From positions 310,001 to 374,000 of the forward strand of contig VDCT01000312.1 of assembly GCA_009763385.1 (NCBI GenBank): 64,000 bases of DNA, read 5' to 3'. Under the pieces are notes generated by a model that was not told the origin of the DNA, ran no database searches, and saw only the letters and a program-made list of their open reading frames with translations. A program made the translations under genes and the position numbers. Shown here piece by piece: positions 53,619 through 63,576 of this stretch. Numbering within the stretch: position 1 is the first letter of the stretch; every line of letters starts with the position of its first letter. This stretch comes from Coix lacryma-jobi var. lacryma-jobi. Taxonomy: Eukaryota; Streptophyta; Magnoliopsida; Poales; Poaceae.

Positions 53619-53950
53619 ATTCCTAAAATCTGATTCACATGAAAAAAATAGTGTAGGGAGATAAATTGGACCTTTTGCGGTTGTTTCATTGGGGCCTTGA
53701 CGTTTGTTAGTGTAGATCGATGCAGACATGTAAAACAAATGCATAGCATTTCTCCCAAGGCCATCGAGAGCAGCACGCAAGCTGATTCGACCTCCCGCTG
53801 CATTCAGCATTTCTGCATCGATCGGCACCGACGCACGCGTACAGCTGACTGCATTGGGACTGAATGAAGATTCAATAACGGTGTCGGTCGTGGAGCCGGC
53901 CAACGAACGGCGCGGTACCTGATCTCCGGTTCCCCGTGAAATCTCCTCGC
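53619..53950 (+). promoter_or_regulatory. Displaced upstream region of DUF674 gene 3
   Basis: Contains CTGCATTGGGACTGAATG, resembling the upstream region of DUF674 gene 1, and ends at the MULE target site. Before the MULE inserted, this DNA lay directly upstream of the TATA box at 60196. Confidence 0.5.
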
Positions 53951-53959
53951 CTCCCCTGC

Positions 53960-54288
53960 GAATTTTTTTTTATTAATAACCCAATTAAATAAAAAATTTC
54001 ATAAATAACACTGTCTATTTTTTTTTGCAAAACTAACCCTTTTACCACGCCGTCCCCAATGGCGCGGCAAAAGCGTTAGCCGCGCCATGCATGGCGGCGC
54101 GGCAAAAGTGCCACCGTGGCACCGCCCGGCCACGCAGTCTCGGGCGGGCCCCGCCTGTCAGTTTGCCGCGCCAGGCGGGCTGGCGCGGCTAGTGCGTTTG
54201 CCGCGACAGGCGGCCTGGCGCGGTCAACGGCTTTGCCGCGCCAGGCGGGGTGGCGCGGCAAAGCCGATCTAGATCTGGCCGCCGCGCC
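53960..54288 (+). repeat. Left terminal inverted repeat of the MULE
   Basis: 329 bp: AT-rich outer part (GAATTTTTTTTTATTAATAA), then GC-rich modules in which TTTGCCGCGCCAGGCGG and CTGGCGCGGC alternate, forming several internal palindromes. Confidence 0.93.
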
Positions 54289-54691
54289 GAGCAGCAGGCT
54301 CCTCCTCATTCCTCTCTTCTCCCAAACCAATTCAATCCAATCCATTCCATTTCATTTCATTCCTCCTCTCTTCATCTCCCTCCCTCAATCAAACTTGTCT
54401 ACAAGAGGTATTTTGATCCATATTATTGTTCTTTATCCATATTTGCAATGTAGGATTGAACCATATTTTTGTAAGTTAGGGTTTGTAGACAATATTTATT
54501 TTGATACTGTCGTGACGTTAGTTGTTAATTAATGATGGATTTGTTCATGTATTAGACTTTTTATATCTGTTTTGCTTAATATTTTGTTCATTTTGTGTAC
54601 AATTTTTTGTGTAATATTTGTTACGTCATTATGTAGATTTATAATTAATCATAAATGTATGTGTAGCGTTGACATATTTTTTATTGTTAGG

Positions 54692-55381
54692 ATGCCGCGG
54701 CGTGGCAAAGCTAGTAAGGCAAGGTAAGATCGGTACATTGTTTATTTATTTGTCTGTTTTAATGAAGTAATTTTGTGTTATGTTCATTTGTTATTGCGTT
54801 GATGATTGTAGGCAGCCTCTCACGGGCAATGCCTTTGCCCGTTTGCCATTGCCTAGCGGTGTTCCGGTGCCCATGTGCTACTGCGGCGATGATTGTAAGG
54901 TCGCAATATCTGATGAGGAGCACACATACGGTCAGAGGTATTGGATGTGTGAGAATTATGCCTTTGACCCTACACCTAAACAGATCCGTATTGGACTGAT
55001 GGTGAGAAGCTGATGGCTTGTTCTATACATGAATGAAAAATCATTTATATTTTATTACCTAATTGATTTAGTCGTATTTTGCAGGAGCCTCCACCACTAT
55101 GTGACTTCGAGCAGTGGATCGACACTGAGATGAAGCTGGAGGACAAGGAGCACGTAGAGAGGATGAAAAAGTGGGCTGCGGAGGATAAGGAGCGTTTGGA
55201 GAAGAGACGCAAAGAAGAGGCAGCACAAAAGCAGCATGAGGAAGAGGCAAAAATGAGGGATGCAGCTAAGCGTAGGGGGGAGAGGGAGAAGAGGCTTGAG
55301 CGTGTGCGCCGTGCCAAGGCTGCCATGGAGCAGGATCCGGATGCTGTGAGGAAGGGAAAATGGCCTCGTTGCACTCAGTAG
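54692..55381 (+). CDS. MULE accessory gene: GRF zinc finger plus coiled coil, three exons
   Basis: Exons 54692-54723, 54812-55001 and 55085-55381 (TAG) join in frame with GT/AG borders and give about 172 residues. A basic start (MPRRGKASKAR) leads into a GRF-type zinc finger: PMCYCGDDCKVAI, then YGQRYWMCENYAF, then PPPLCDFEQWID, with the domain split by intron 2. Residues from about 95 on are a Lys/Glu/Arg-rich helix (ERMKKWAAEDKERLEKRRKE) likely to form a coiled coil. GRF fingers bind single-stranded nucleic acid in other proteins; a role in transposition is inference. The gene converges on the minus-strand genes. Confidence 0.75.
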
Positions 55382-55754
55382 TGTGGTAGGTTCGGTAGTC
55401 ATTATTGAGTAATGAACATTGTTGTCATTTGGTGGACTTGTTAGTGTATTGTACTCTTGGTTTGTACTTCCGTGTACCGTTTATTTCGGATCCTCGATTA
55501 TGTAGTCTTGAACTGCACTTTGTTCGGCTTTATTATATGTTGTTGTAATGTTTGCGGTAGTTCATGTGTCGTTGATTTTTTGTGGGATAAAGTACGAGAA
55601 ATAGAATAGAGCAAACCATTACACGAACAACAAACTAGTACATGGCATGTGAGGACCTTTTACCGTAACTTGGTTAAAAGGTCCTAGACTAATCCTAACA
55701 TGCCTTAGGTAATTGATTGGCACAACACAACACGCACATAGTGATCTAAGTAGT

Positions 55755-56320
55755 CTAGAAGCCGTCCCACATAGCAAACTGAGTAGACCCTTCTCCGTAA
55801 TAGCCTCCCATTGCGGGTGGTGGTGGTGGTGGCGGTGGTGGGGGCGGCGGTGGAGGCCCCTTGTTCTTGTGATGCGGGCAGTTGCAATATGGATCAAGGC
55901 ATATTGCTTCATCTGAACCGCCTGCATCGCTATCGTCATCATCATAGTCCTTGAGCATGCTTTTAACTTCTCTTTCAAGATCGTCGATACGACGCTGCAG
56001 ATAATAGATGTATTCCTGATGCGGCCATATTGGAGGAGGATCCACCCATCTGGTGAAGCCGCAGTTTTCTTCGGAAATAGAAGACTGTCATTCACAAAAT
56101 GACTAAGTATTAGCAAACATGAGAGGCATAGCAACAACAATTAAATAAAGTTACCCATGCTCGCGGGCATTTGAAGAAACGTCGGCCTGCCTCCAGGTCG
56201 TCGTGGAGCATCTGCACCAAACAGTCCTCACCATGGCGGCATTTTGGCCAGTCCTCTAAACGGTTATGCCCTGGCTCCAAAATGAAGACATATGTACACC
56301 TGTTGTGTTTGTCTACGATG
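55755..56320 (-). CDS. Second MULE GRF zinc-finger coding region, minus strand, start uncertain
   Basis: On the minus strand an exon ending at 56155 encodes DWPKCRHGEDCLVQML and AGRRFFKCPRAW. A GT...AG intron (56154-56085) follows, and the next exon from 56084 gives SSISEENCGFTRWVDPPPIW, completing a GRF finger split by the intron. A predicted coiled coil (LQRRIDDLEREVKSML), an acidic DDDDSD stretch, a CNCPH cluster and a run of 14 prolines lead to the stop at 55755. It lies just downstream of the transposase. It may be a separate gene or the last exons of the transposase transcript, since an acceptor-like TTTAGAG sits near 56260. Confidence 0.6.
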
Positions 56321-59047
56321 GAAGGCTGCATTATGCCCTGGCATGTGGCAAACAGAGCACAGGTTCGTGCTCGGTGTCTGGTCAAAGTCCCCCCCGCCAT
56401 ACCTATCCATATTGTCCATGTCACCCTTTAGTCTCTTCTTCCTCCTCCTACCCTTACCTAACTTCAGCAGCTCAGGATCAGGCATGAAGTCTCTACCCAA
56501 GTATGGAGGCCATTGAGTGGGATCAAGGTAAGGCTCGAAGCTGCTCTGCCATATTGCGACGGTGTTGCTCCGGCGATAGTACTCGGACATATATGGTACG
56601 GCCTTGTAGTTATATCCGCGCGCTCTACAGGACGCAATCATGTGAGAGCAAGGGGCATGCATTATCTGCGGCACGTTACAACTGCATTCCACTCTTTGAA
56701 GATCGATCCGATAGTTGCGACCACCGTAGCGTTCCCCGCCCATGGTAGTTCCACCCTTTGCTCGAACATTATAGATTTGTCTGGTTGGTCCATAAGCCTC
56801 ACAAGTTAGCTGCGTTGCCCAGATCTCATTTTCCTGAATGTGCTCCTTTCCCGCCTTTCCAAATTCACCATCCGTTTGTAGGTTGTCTTGAGCAATGGAC
56901 CACCTTTTCACAAAATACTCGTTGGTCTTGTGAAACGAGTACTCAACGATTCCAGAAACGGGCAAGGCTCTAACACCGGTGAATACCTTGTTGAAAGACT
57001 CCGATGAGTTGGTGGTCATTATGCCGAACCGGAAACCGCCCTCATCGTAAGCAAGCGCCCACTTCTCCTTGTGTTCCATCTGTCTCTCGATCCAGGCCCT
57101 GGCAGCACTGTTTAACATTTTGTCCAACTCTTCCATTGTTTCTTTGAATTTGTGCTCAATTTTAACACAACATAGCTCTTTCACCTTGGCACAAACCTCC
57201 TTTTTTCTCTGCCGACGCCAGAAATTGGCGGCAAAGTGACGCATGCACCATCTGTGCACTAGAGGAGGACAACCCTCTATCTCCTCCTCTGCGGCACGAA
57301 GCAACCCAACATGACGGTCCGAAATCAAACATATTGTCCGAGAAGGCCCTAACACTTGTATCCGTAGCAGGGCCATGAACCAAGACCAAGACTCAACGTT
57401 CTCCCCCTCGGCCAAGGCGAAAGCAATTGGAACTATCTGGTCCTCGGGATCAACAGCCGCCGCCATCATCAACACACCCTTGTACGCTCCGGTCAAGAAA
57501 GTACCGTCCACAAGTATGACTGGACGACAGTACTGATACGCATGCTCTGTTTGTGCAAAAGACCAAAATACACGCTGAAGCACATGTGTAACCTTGCCGG
57601 TGTTGTGGTCTATATACTGCCCATTGGTGTGTGGAAACCATTTAAGGCCAGGGTTATAGTATGTCATTGCACACAAAATCCGAGGAATCCTGTTGTACGC
57701 TTCATCCCAACCACCCCAACGAATTGCAAGGGCGATCTGCTTCGCACGCCACGCCTTTCCATAAGTCACCTTATAGCCTGTGAATCCAAATATGGAGATA
57801 AGCAATTGTGAAACAGATACGTCGGCGTCATCATCAACAAATGCCAAAATGCGCCGTGCAAGGTATCTTGCCGTCAACTGAGGATGTTTTTCTTGTCCCT
57901 TATTTGTAAAACAGGTATGCGGTTGTACTACTTTACTGATCCTCCACTTGTCATCAGTTCTCTTGCGAGCATTCAGCCTCCACGGACAACCAAGACTCAA
58001 ACACTTGACGTGGTACCTCAAACTAATATCTGAATGGCTGACCGTGTACGGTCGATGATGATGCACAGCATAGTTCTCAAGGAAAAGCTTCAACTCAGTC
58101 ATAGTGTTGAAAATCATACCCTTCTGAAGAATCCAATCTGTATGGTTATGCAGTGTTTGCTTGCACAGATTCAATCCAGTATCACAAACTGCCTGGTCCA
58201 CCATACTGACATCCCTATAACTTGGAACGCCTCTAAACTGCATGTTAACCGACCTCAATTGCTGCAGCTCTGTCTCAGTCAAAGGATCGGGCGCAACATA
58301 ATACCTCGCTTCGCTCAAACGCCGCCACGCATCAAAATGTATATGATCCTCTGGTATATCAGTGACTAGTCTCCCTGGAGGATGCATATTCTGAGGAACC
58401 GGTTGTGGCATAGCACGAACCGGTTGTGGAATACCACGAACCGGGTCAGGCATAGCACAAATATAACTGTCCTCTTCTTCGTCATAATCTGAATCATCAT
58501 CAGAATCATAGTTTTCATCAAACAATTGTGCCTCCTGGTCCTCCTGCTCCTGCCGCTCTAGGTCGGCCACATCAAAATCATTGTTTATTTGACCGACGTC
58601 AGCGTGGACATTTTCAGATGGATACACCGTCTCCTGCGTGGGGTGACCATCAACGTCCATAGTCATCGGAGCTGCATCGTCATCATCCCCTACCTCCTGT
58701 GCTTCACCTTCGTTGCCATCATTGGACGCCTCTGCCTGCTTCCTCCTACCATCTTCTGCCACGATCTCAGCCATGGTCGAATTGGATGCCATAACGATCG
58801 TCTGGTATTTTGCCCAGTCATCCTGGTTGCGCAAGGGCATCAACGCATAGTTCGCCCTAATCTTGCCACTGTCAAATCTCCCTTTCAACGAGAAATCACC
58901 ATCGAACTTCTCCTTCAGACGCAACATAAGCTCCGTAAAAGAAGGACGCTCATCAAATACTTCGAGTTCTTGTTCCATGTTATCATCAAACAACCCATCT
59001 CGTTTACTAACTGTGCCTCCATAAAACAATCTGAATACAGTGTCCAT
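56264..59047 (-). CDS. MULE transposase (MuDR-type), 927 residues
   Basis: One uninterrupted frame. Residues 1-90 are an N-terminal domain and 105-200 an acidic linker (DSDDDSDYDEEEDS). About 310-380 is the MuDR-type DNA-binding domain, with CPWRLNARK and VVQPHTC as zinc-ligand region. The catalytic core has VDGTF (D514), ISDRHVG (D577) and an NSSESFN region (E683 candidate). A SWIM zinc finger spans 788-802 (CSCNVPQIMHAPCSH), a basic GKGRRRKKRLKG stretch about 865-875 is a likely nuclear signal, and a CCHC knuckle CSVCHMPGHNAAFH spans 897-910. The enzyme would bind the terminal repeats and cut and paste the element in the nucleus. Start ATG chosen as the first in frame; the end may be extended by splicing. 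Confidence 0.92.
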   Translation of the reverse strand: MDTVFRLFYGGTVSKRDGLFDDNMEQELEVFDERPSFTELMLRLKEKFDGDFSLKGRFDSGKIRANYALMPLRNQDDWAKYQTIVMASNSTMAEIVAEDGRRKQAEASNDGNEGEAQEVGDDDDAAPMTMDVDGHPTQETVYPSENVHADVGQINNDFDVADLERQEQEDQEAQLFDENYDSDDDSDYDEEEDSYICAMPDPVRGIPQPVRAMPQPVPQNMHPPGRLVTDIPEDHIHFDAWRRLSEARYYVAPDPLTETELQQLRSVNMQFRGVPSYRDVSMVDQAVCDTGLNLCKQTLHNHTDWILQKGMIFNTMTELKLFLENYAVHHHRPYTVSHSDISLRYHVKCLSLGCPWRLNARKRTDDKWRISKVVQPHTCFTNKGQEKHPQLTARYLARRILAFVDDDADVSVSQLLISIFGFTGYKVTYGKAWRAKQIALAIRWGGWDEAYNRIPRILCAMTYYNPGLKWFPHTNGQYIDHNTGKVTHVLQRVFWSFAQTEHAYQYCRPVILVDGTFLTGAYKGVLMMAAAVDPEDQIVPIAFALAEGENVESWSWFMALLRIQVLGPSRTICLISDRHVGLLRAAEEEIEGCPPLVHRWCMRHFAANFWRRQRKKEVCAKVKELCCVKIEHKFKETMEELDKMLNSAARAWIERQMEHKEKWALAYDEGGFRFGIMTTNSSESFNKVFTGVRALPVSGIVEYSFHKTNEYFVKRWSIAQDNLQTDGEFGKAGKEHIQENEIWATQLTCEAYGPTRQIYNVRAKGGTTMGGERYGGRNYRIDLQRVECSCNVPQIMHAPCSHMIASCRARGYNYKAVPYMSEYYRRSNTVAIWQSSFEPYLDPTQWPPYLGRDFMPDPELLKLGKGRRRKKRLKGDMDNMDRYGGGDFDQTPSTNLCSVCHMPGHNAAFHRRQTQQVYICLHFGARA

Positions 59048-59089
59048 CTACAAAGTCAATAGTGGAACTAAGGTCAAGTGATTGTCTTC

Positions 59090-59530
59090 TCAAAAGTAAA
59101 GAATGGCGTAACTACTTACTAAGTTGGCTTCACTAACCTAACTAACATATTAACCTAACCTAACCCAACCTAACTAAGTAACTAACTAAATATCCTAACT
59201 AACTAACTAACTAACAAACTAACTAACCTAACCTAAGCTAACCCAACCTAACCCAACGAAATAACTAACTTACTTACTTAGTAACTAACTAAACTAATCT
59301 AAACTAAACTTACCTAATTCACTAACTAACTAACCAACCTATTAGCACTAACTAACTTACCTAATTCACTAACTAACCAACCTATTAACACTAACTAACA
59401 TAACCTAAAGCACTAAACTAACCCTAAGTCACTAACTAACCCTAAGTAACTAAACTACCAAATCTAAGTCATTAACTAATATTTTGATAATTAAATAACT
59501 AACTAACATTTGCAAAAAAAAAAATATAAC
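59090..59530. repeat. Low-complexity CTAA/CTAACC-rich leader region of the transposase gene
   Basis: Long runs of ACTAACTAACTAAC and CCTAACCTAACC, directly upstream (minus sense) of the transposase ATG. Not the plant telomere repeat CCCTAAA in tandem. Confidence 0.8.
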
Positions 59531-59569
59531 AAAAACTAAAATAAACTAACAAAGAAAACTAACCTTAGC

Positions 59570-59840
59570 TTCCGGTGCTTAAGCGGGGGAGAGGGAGAGG
59601 GGGGTGGCCCCCGGCCACTGCCTGGCCGCCGGCGAGCTCCCCTGCCGTCCGGTTGCACGGAGGCTAGGGAGGAGGGCAGCCGGTGCAAGGAGGAGGAGGT
59701 CGGCCAGGCGGAGGAGGGAGCTCCGGCGACCACGGCGGGCTGGAGCGGCGGCGGCGGCGGGCTGGAGCGGCGGCGGCGGCGGGCTGGTGCGGCGGCGGTG
59801 GCGGCCGTTGCGGGCAGCATAGGGAAGGAGGAGGAAGAAG
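59570..59840 (-). other. GC-rich MULE segment with a 21-22-bp repeat
   Basis: GGCTGGAGCGGCGGCGGCGGC recurs in tandem (59740-59790). It lies between the right TIR and the transposase leader, so it is likely promoter DNA or a captured fragment. The Pro/Ser/Arg-rich frames here are not convincing. Confidence 0.5.
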
Positions 59841-60168
59841 GGCGCGGCGGCCAGATCTAGATCGGCTTTGCCGCGCCACCCCGCCTGGCGCGGCAAAGCC
59901 GTTGACCGCGCCAGGCCGCCTGGCGCGGCAAACGCACTAGCCGCGCCAGCCCGCCTGGCGCGGCAAACTGACAGGCGGGGCCCGCCCGAGACTGCGTGGC
60001 CGGGCGGTGCCACGGTGGCACTTTTGCCGCGCCGCCATGCATGGCGCGGCTAACGCTTTTGCCGCGCCATTAGGGACGGCGCGGCAAAAGAGTTAGTTTT
60101 GCAAAAAAAAAAAGACAGTGTTATTTATGAAATTTTTTATTTAATTGGGTTATTAATAAAAAAAAATT
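59841..60168 (-). repeat. Right terminal inverted repeat of the MULE
   Basis: 328 bp, the inverse of 53960-54288. Confidence 0.93.
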
Positions 60169-60195
60169 CTCCCCTGCCCCCCAGGTCATGACTCC

Positions 60196-60202
60196 TATAT
60201 AA
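60196..60202 (+). promoter_or_regulatory. TATA box of DUF674 gene 3
   Basis: TATATAA in ACTCCTATATAACAGCCC, 104 bp before the ATG and only 19 bp after the MULE duplication. Confidence 0.7.
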
Positions 60203-60305
60203 CAGCCCACACTGTACTCCTGCAGTTCTATTCCATTCCATCAGGGTTTCAGGGGAGAGGGTAAGAGAAGACTCCACACAAGTTCAAACCCGGCCTCAAG
60301 CCAAT

Positions 60306-61040
60306 ATGGCCCCAACCCCAAGCACCACGGCGACGCTAAGCATGACGCTGGTGGTGGACTCGAGGTCCCAGCGCGTGCTGTACGCCCAGGCCGGCAAGGA
60401 CGTGGTCGACTTCCTCATCTCCCTCCTCGCCTCCCTCGTCGACCGCAACGAGTGCCCGTCGTCCATCGGCAACCTGTACGGCAGCGCCAAGAAACTGGAC
60501 GAGAAGGTCATCAGCCAGCCCGTTGCTGCTGCTGCTGGTGGACCCGGTGGCGAGGCAGCGTCGTCGGCATCGGTGATGTACATGGTCATGGACGACCTCA
60601 AGGTCGCGCCCATGTCAGCCACCTCTGGTGGCAATGGCATCGCTCTGCTGAAAACCCTGGGCGTGAAGTGCGTCGCCACGCTACTGGAGAAGACCGTGCC
60701 GCTTGGCCACGCGGAGGTAACGACCTCATTTCTTCAACTATTAATAACGCATGCATCGAATGATGTTTTTTTGGGAGAATAAACTTTTTGTTATTTGCAG
60801 GGTTTGGAGATACTGAAGACGTCGCTGCAGTCTAAGATGGTGCTCACAGACGTCTACCTTCGCAAGAACAAGCCACCAAGAAGGCTCAGAGCTGCAGGAT
60901 GCGCGTGCAAGTTCTTTTTCTGCATTTTGGTCGTCTTGTTTCTGATGGCCTCGATGGGCGCTCTGGGTGCACTTATCACCGAGTCCTCTGGGCGAGCCCA
61001 CCCTTGCCGTGGTGGATGTCGCGGGGGCAGGGCCATCTAG
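60306..61040 (+). CDS. DUF674 gene 3, open, short, with a C-terminal hydrophobic segment
   Basis: Exon 1 60306-60716 and exon 2 60801-61040 join in frame (GAG|GTAACG...TTTGCAG|GGT) to 216 residues. DUF674 motifs are in order: LSMTLVVDSRSQRVLYAQA, DVVDFLISLLASL, SSIGNLYGSAKKLDE, then directly YMVMDDLKVAPMS, and LQSKMVLTDVYLRKN from exon 2. The cysteine-rich CPxC middle part present in genes 1 and 2 is missing, replaced by a short Ala/Gly linker (about residues 75-95). Genes 1 and 2 end shortly after FLGKK, but here the frame continues through a basic stretch into about 24 hydrophobic residues (174-197, starting KFFFCILVVLFL) and a Gly/Arg tail. It could be tail-anchored in a membrane. Biochemical function of DUF674 is unknown. 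Confidence 0.82.
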
Positions 61041-61487
61041 CTAGGCTCCGATGTTCATCTGGACGAAAGATCCGGAGACGTGTGAGGTCGTCCCCAACGC
61101 GGTTGGTTCTGCACTCAGACGTCTCTGTTTTTATTGTTTTGTCGCCGACTCGCCGGCGAAAGGGAAGGCGTATCACTGTATCTGTGTCTGCTTTGCACTT
61201 TCTTCTGAACTGACGGAGTCTGTCGTACGTTGGTTTATTTTAGTTTCATCAATCATGGAGTGCTTCTGGAGTGATGCTCCGGTCTGGTGGAATAGGCATT
61301 TTAGTTCTAGAATATTGTCTGCTGCTTAATTTCATTTCTAAACTACTCGCATGTTGCTGGGAATAAGGACAGTCCCAATAATAGACTGGGTTAGAGTAGT
61401 ACGTACATACTTGTATACGACCGCGAGGGCGGCGAAGCTTCAACATGTGCACCTCGATGGCCGTCGTCCAATGTGTGCGGGGAACTA
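61041..61487 (+). other. 3' flank of DUF674 gene 3
   Basis: Likely 3' untranslated region. GGACAGTCCCAATAATAGA at 61367 is a stray copy of the terminus of the following element. Confidence 0.45.
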
Positions 61488-62463
61488 GGACAGTCCCAAT
61501 AATAATAGAAACTATGAACGGTTTTTATGACTACCACGTCAGCAAAAACTCATCTATTGAAATTATCTGTCACAATGGATATTTCTTTGCATAATAAATA
61601 TGACCTTTTCTTTCTCCTTATTAACTTTCTCGGATGCTCTCTCTCATCTCTTATCTCTCACTACCAGCCAAAAGCACGCAGTTGCTGCTCATGGGGAGGC
61701 ACAGACCAGCACAAGCAGCGCAGGCGAGTGTGACGCGGGTGAGAGCAGCAGCACGGGCGACTGCTAGCGGTGGCGGTCAGCGGAGCTAGCACGAGCAAGC
61801 GCAGCAGTGGCGGCCGGCGAGCACGGCACCGGCAGCACGAGCAGGGGCAGCGGCGGCAGCCGATGAGGGCGGGGCCAGCAGAGCGAGCATGCACAGCTCG
61901 TTGTGGTGCGACCTGGCGAACTCTCGCGCGGCACAGCGAGTGCGTGCTCTGGAGGCGGCCATCGAGCGCGCAGCGCGGCACGAGCAAGCTCTCACGCGGC
62001 AGCCGATGAGGGCGGGGCCAGCGGAGCGAGCATGCACAGCTCGTTGTGGTGCGACCTGGCGAACTCTCGCGCGGCACAGCGAGTGCGTGCTCTGGAGGCG
62101 GCCATCGAGCGCGCAGCGCGGCACGAGCAAGCTCTCACGGCGGTCGGCGAGCGCATGGCGCGGGCAAGCTCCCGCGGCGGACGGCGAGCACGCAGAGCTG
62201 TCGAGTCCTCGCGGCAGACAGTGCGCGCAGTGGTAGTCGGCGAGCGCTCGCAGCTTGATGGAAACGACCTGTTTCTTCCCAACAACGATTTCGCCGTTTC
62301 TTGGTGCCTCGATGCGAGGGACGACATCGTTTCTCCGTGAAGAAATGGTTTCGTCTACTTCTTCTCTCTTTCCTCGTTAAGATGTCATGTCATTATTTTG
62401 TCTATGTGACATATCATTTATTAGGGGTAGAAACTACAATTAATTTTTTATTGGGACTGCCCT
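61488..62463. mobile_element. Non-autonomous DNA element with GC-rich cargo
   Basis: Short inverted ends AGGACAGTCCCAATAATAATAGAAAC and, on the right in reverse complement, GGGCAGTCCCAATAA...GTAGTTTC. The ends are AT-rich, while 61690-62330 is strongly GC-rich and contains a tandem duplication, so the centre looks captured. No clear target duplication. Confidence 0.5.
61857..62142 (+). repeat. 143-bp tandem duplication in GC-rich cargo
   Basis: GCAGCCGATGAGGGCGGGG starts both copies (61857 and 62000), which are nearly identical through CACGAGCAAGCTCTCAC. 143 is not a multiple of three, so a frame through both copies changes protein sequence; the long frames here (for example 61903-62340) are doubtful. 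Confidence 0.85.
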
Positions 62464-62692
62464 GAGGAGCCCTGATTCGCTGTGCTCGTGCCTGTCGCCC
62501 ACGCTCCCGCGCCCACACTCTCCCTTCTCCATCTCCGGCAACACCCAAAGTAATCATTTCATACTCCTAAGAAGCTCCCATATGTATATTATATCTCCTG
62601 ATTAATTGGATTTATAATCCCACAAAATATATGTAGACGAAGTATATAATAATACTAGACCTTTTAGAGTACCATATATGTCAAGTATGTAA

Positions 62693-62934
62693 GGCCTTGT
62701 TCAGTTCGTGAAATATTTGGTGAAAAGTTACTGTAGCACTTTCGTTGTTATTTGACAAACTTTATCTAAACATGACCTAACTAGTCTCAAAAGATTCGTC
62801 TCGACATGAGCGGACTAAAAGTATAATTAGTTATTTCTTTACCTACATTTAATGCTCCATGCATGCGTCTAAAGATTCGATGAGATGGTTATTGCGCTAC
62901 ATTTTTTGGGATATTTTGCCAAGTGAACATGGCC
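62693..62934. mobile_element. Tourist-like MITE (GGCCTTGTTCAG family)
   Basis: Inverted ends GGCCTTGTTCAGTTCG and GTGAACATGGCC, TAA at 62690-62692 and 62935-62937; 242 bp. Confidence 0.88.
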
Positions 62935-62961
62935 TAAGTATACATAGAGTATATAGTCATA

Positions 62962-63226
62962 CTCCCTCCGTATAGAAAATAGACATTTTAGCATCGACAC
63001 AGTCTCCAAAGTACAAATTTGACTCTGTTTATACTAAAAAATATTTATCAAAAAGTTATATATATATGTATGTATGTATTTTTATGAAAGTATTTTTCAA
63101 GACAAATCTATTTATATGTTTTTTATATTTTCAAACTCAACAGCTTAAAAGTTATTCATGATTTATATTTCCAATATTTGATCGAAATCATGTCCAAAAC
63201 GTCATCTATTTTCTATACGAAGGGAG
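62962..63226. mobile_element. Stowaway-like MITE
   Basis: CTCCCTCCGTATAGAAAATAGA and its inverted partner TCTATTTTCTATACGAAGGGAG, TA on both sides; 265 bp. Confidence 0.88.
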
Positions 63227-63576
63227 TACTTATTTTGTATATTTGTATACTACTGTAGTGGCATTTTAGTATTATATTAAAAGTATGAGTTCTTTTGAAA
63301 ATTTTTGTGTAAGATTTGAAATATCTTAAAAGAAGTATATAAACATACGTACTATAACTGATAAATTAGTATACAGACATACATAATATGGTTTATTAAA
63401 AATAGGAGTAACTACTCTCGAGAATATAGAAAACTCACACTATATACCTATCACATGGAAGTCAATGTTTATTATATCTCAATATAATGCTAATATATTC
63501 TAAGTCATACATCTGAACAAACAACATGAAACTACTGCTTCCTAAACAACGTTTCACACTAACACATAGCATAGAC
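63227..63576. other. AT-rich spacer, no gene seen
   Basis: No open frame or repeat that I can name. Confidence 0.4.

Larger units (their letters stand above)
53960..60168. mobile_element. Mutator-like element (MULE), 6.2 kb, apparently complete
   Basis: Long terminal inverted repeats (53960-54288 and 59841-60168) with only a handful of mismatches. A 9-bp duplication CTCCCCTGC flanks it (53951-53959 and 60169-60177). It encodes a 927-residue transposase on the minus strand, and GRF-zinc-finger coding regions on both strands. The near-identical ends, exact duplication and open transposase indicate a recent insertion, possibly still competent to move. Confidence 0.93.

Noticed and set aside
59090..59530. 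Possible interstitial telomere repeat
   Set aside because: The motif is mainly CTAA and CCTAA in irregular order, not tandem CCCTAAA.
61661..62340. Ala/Arg/Ser-rich frames of 100-145 codons
   Set aside because: GC-rich duplicated cargo gives long frames on both strands; the 143-bp duplication shifts frame and no domain is seen.
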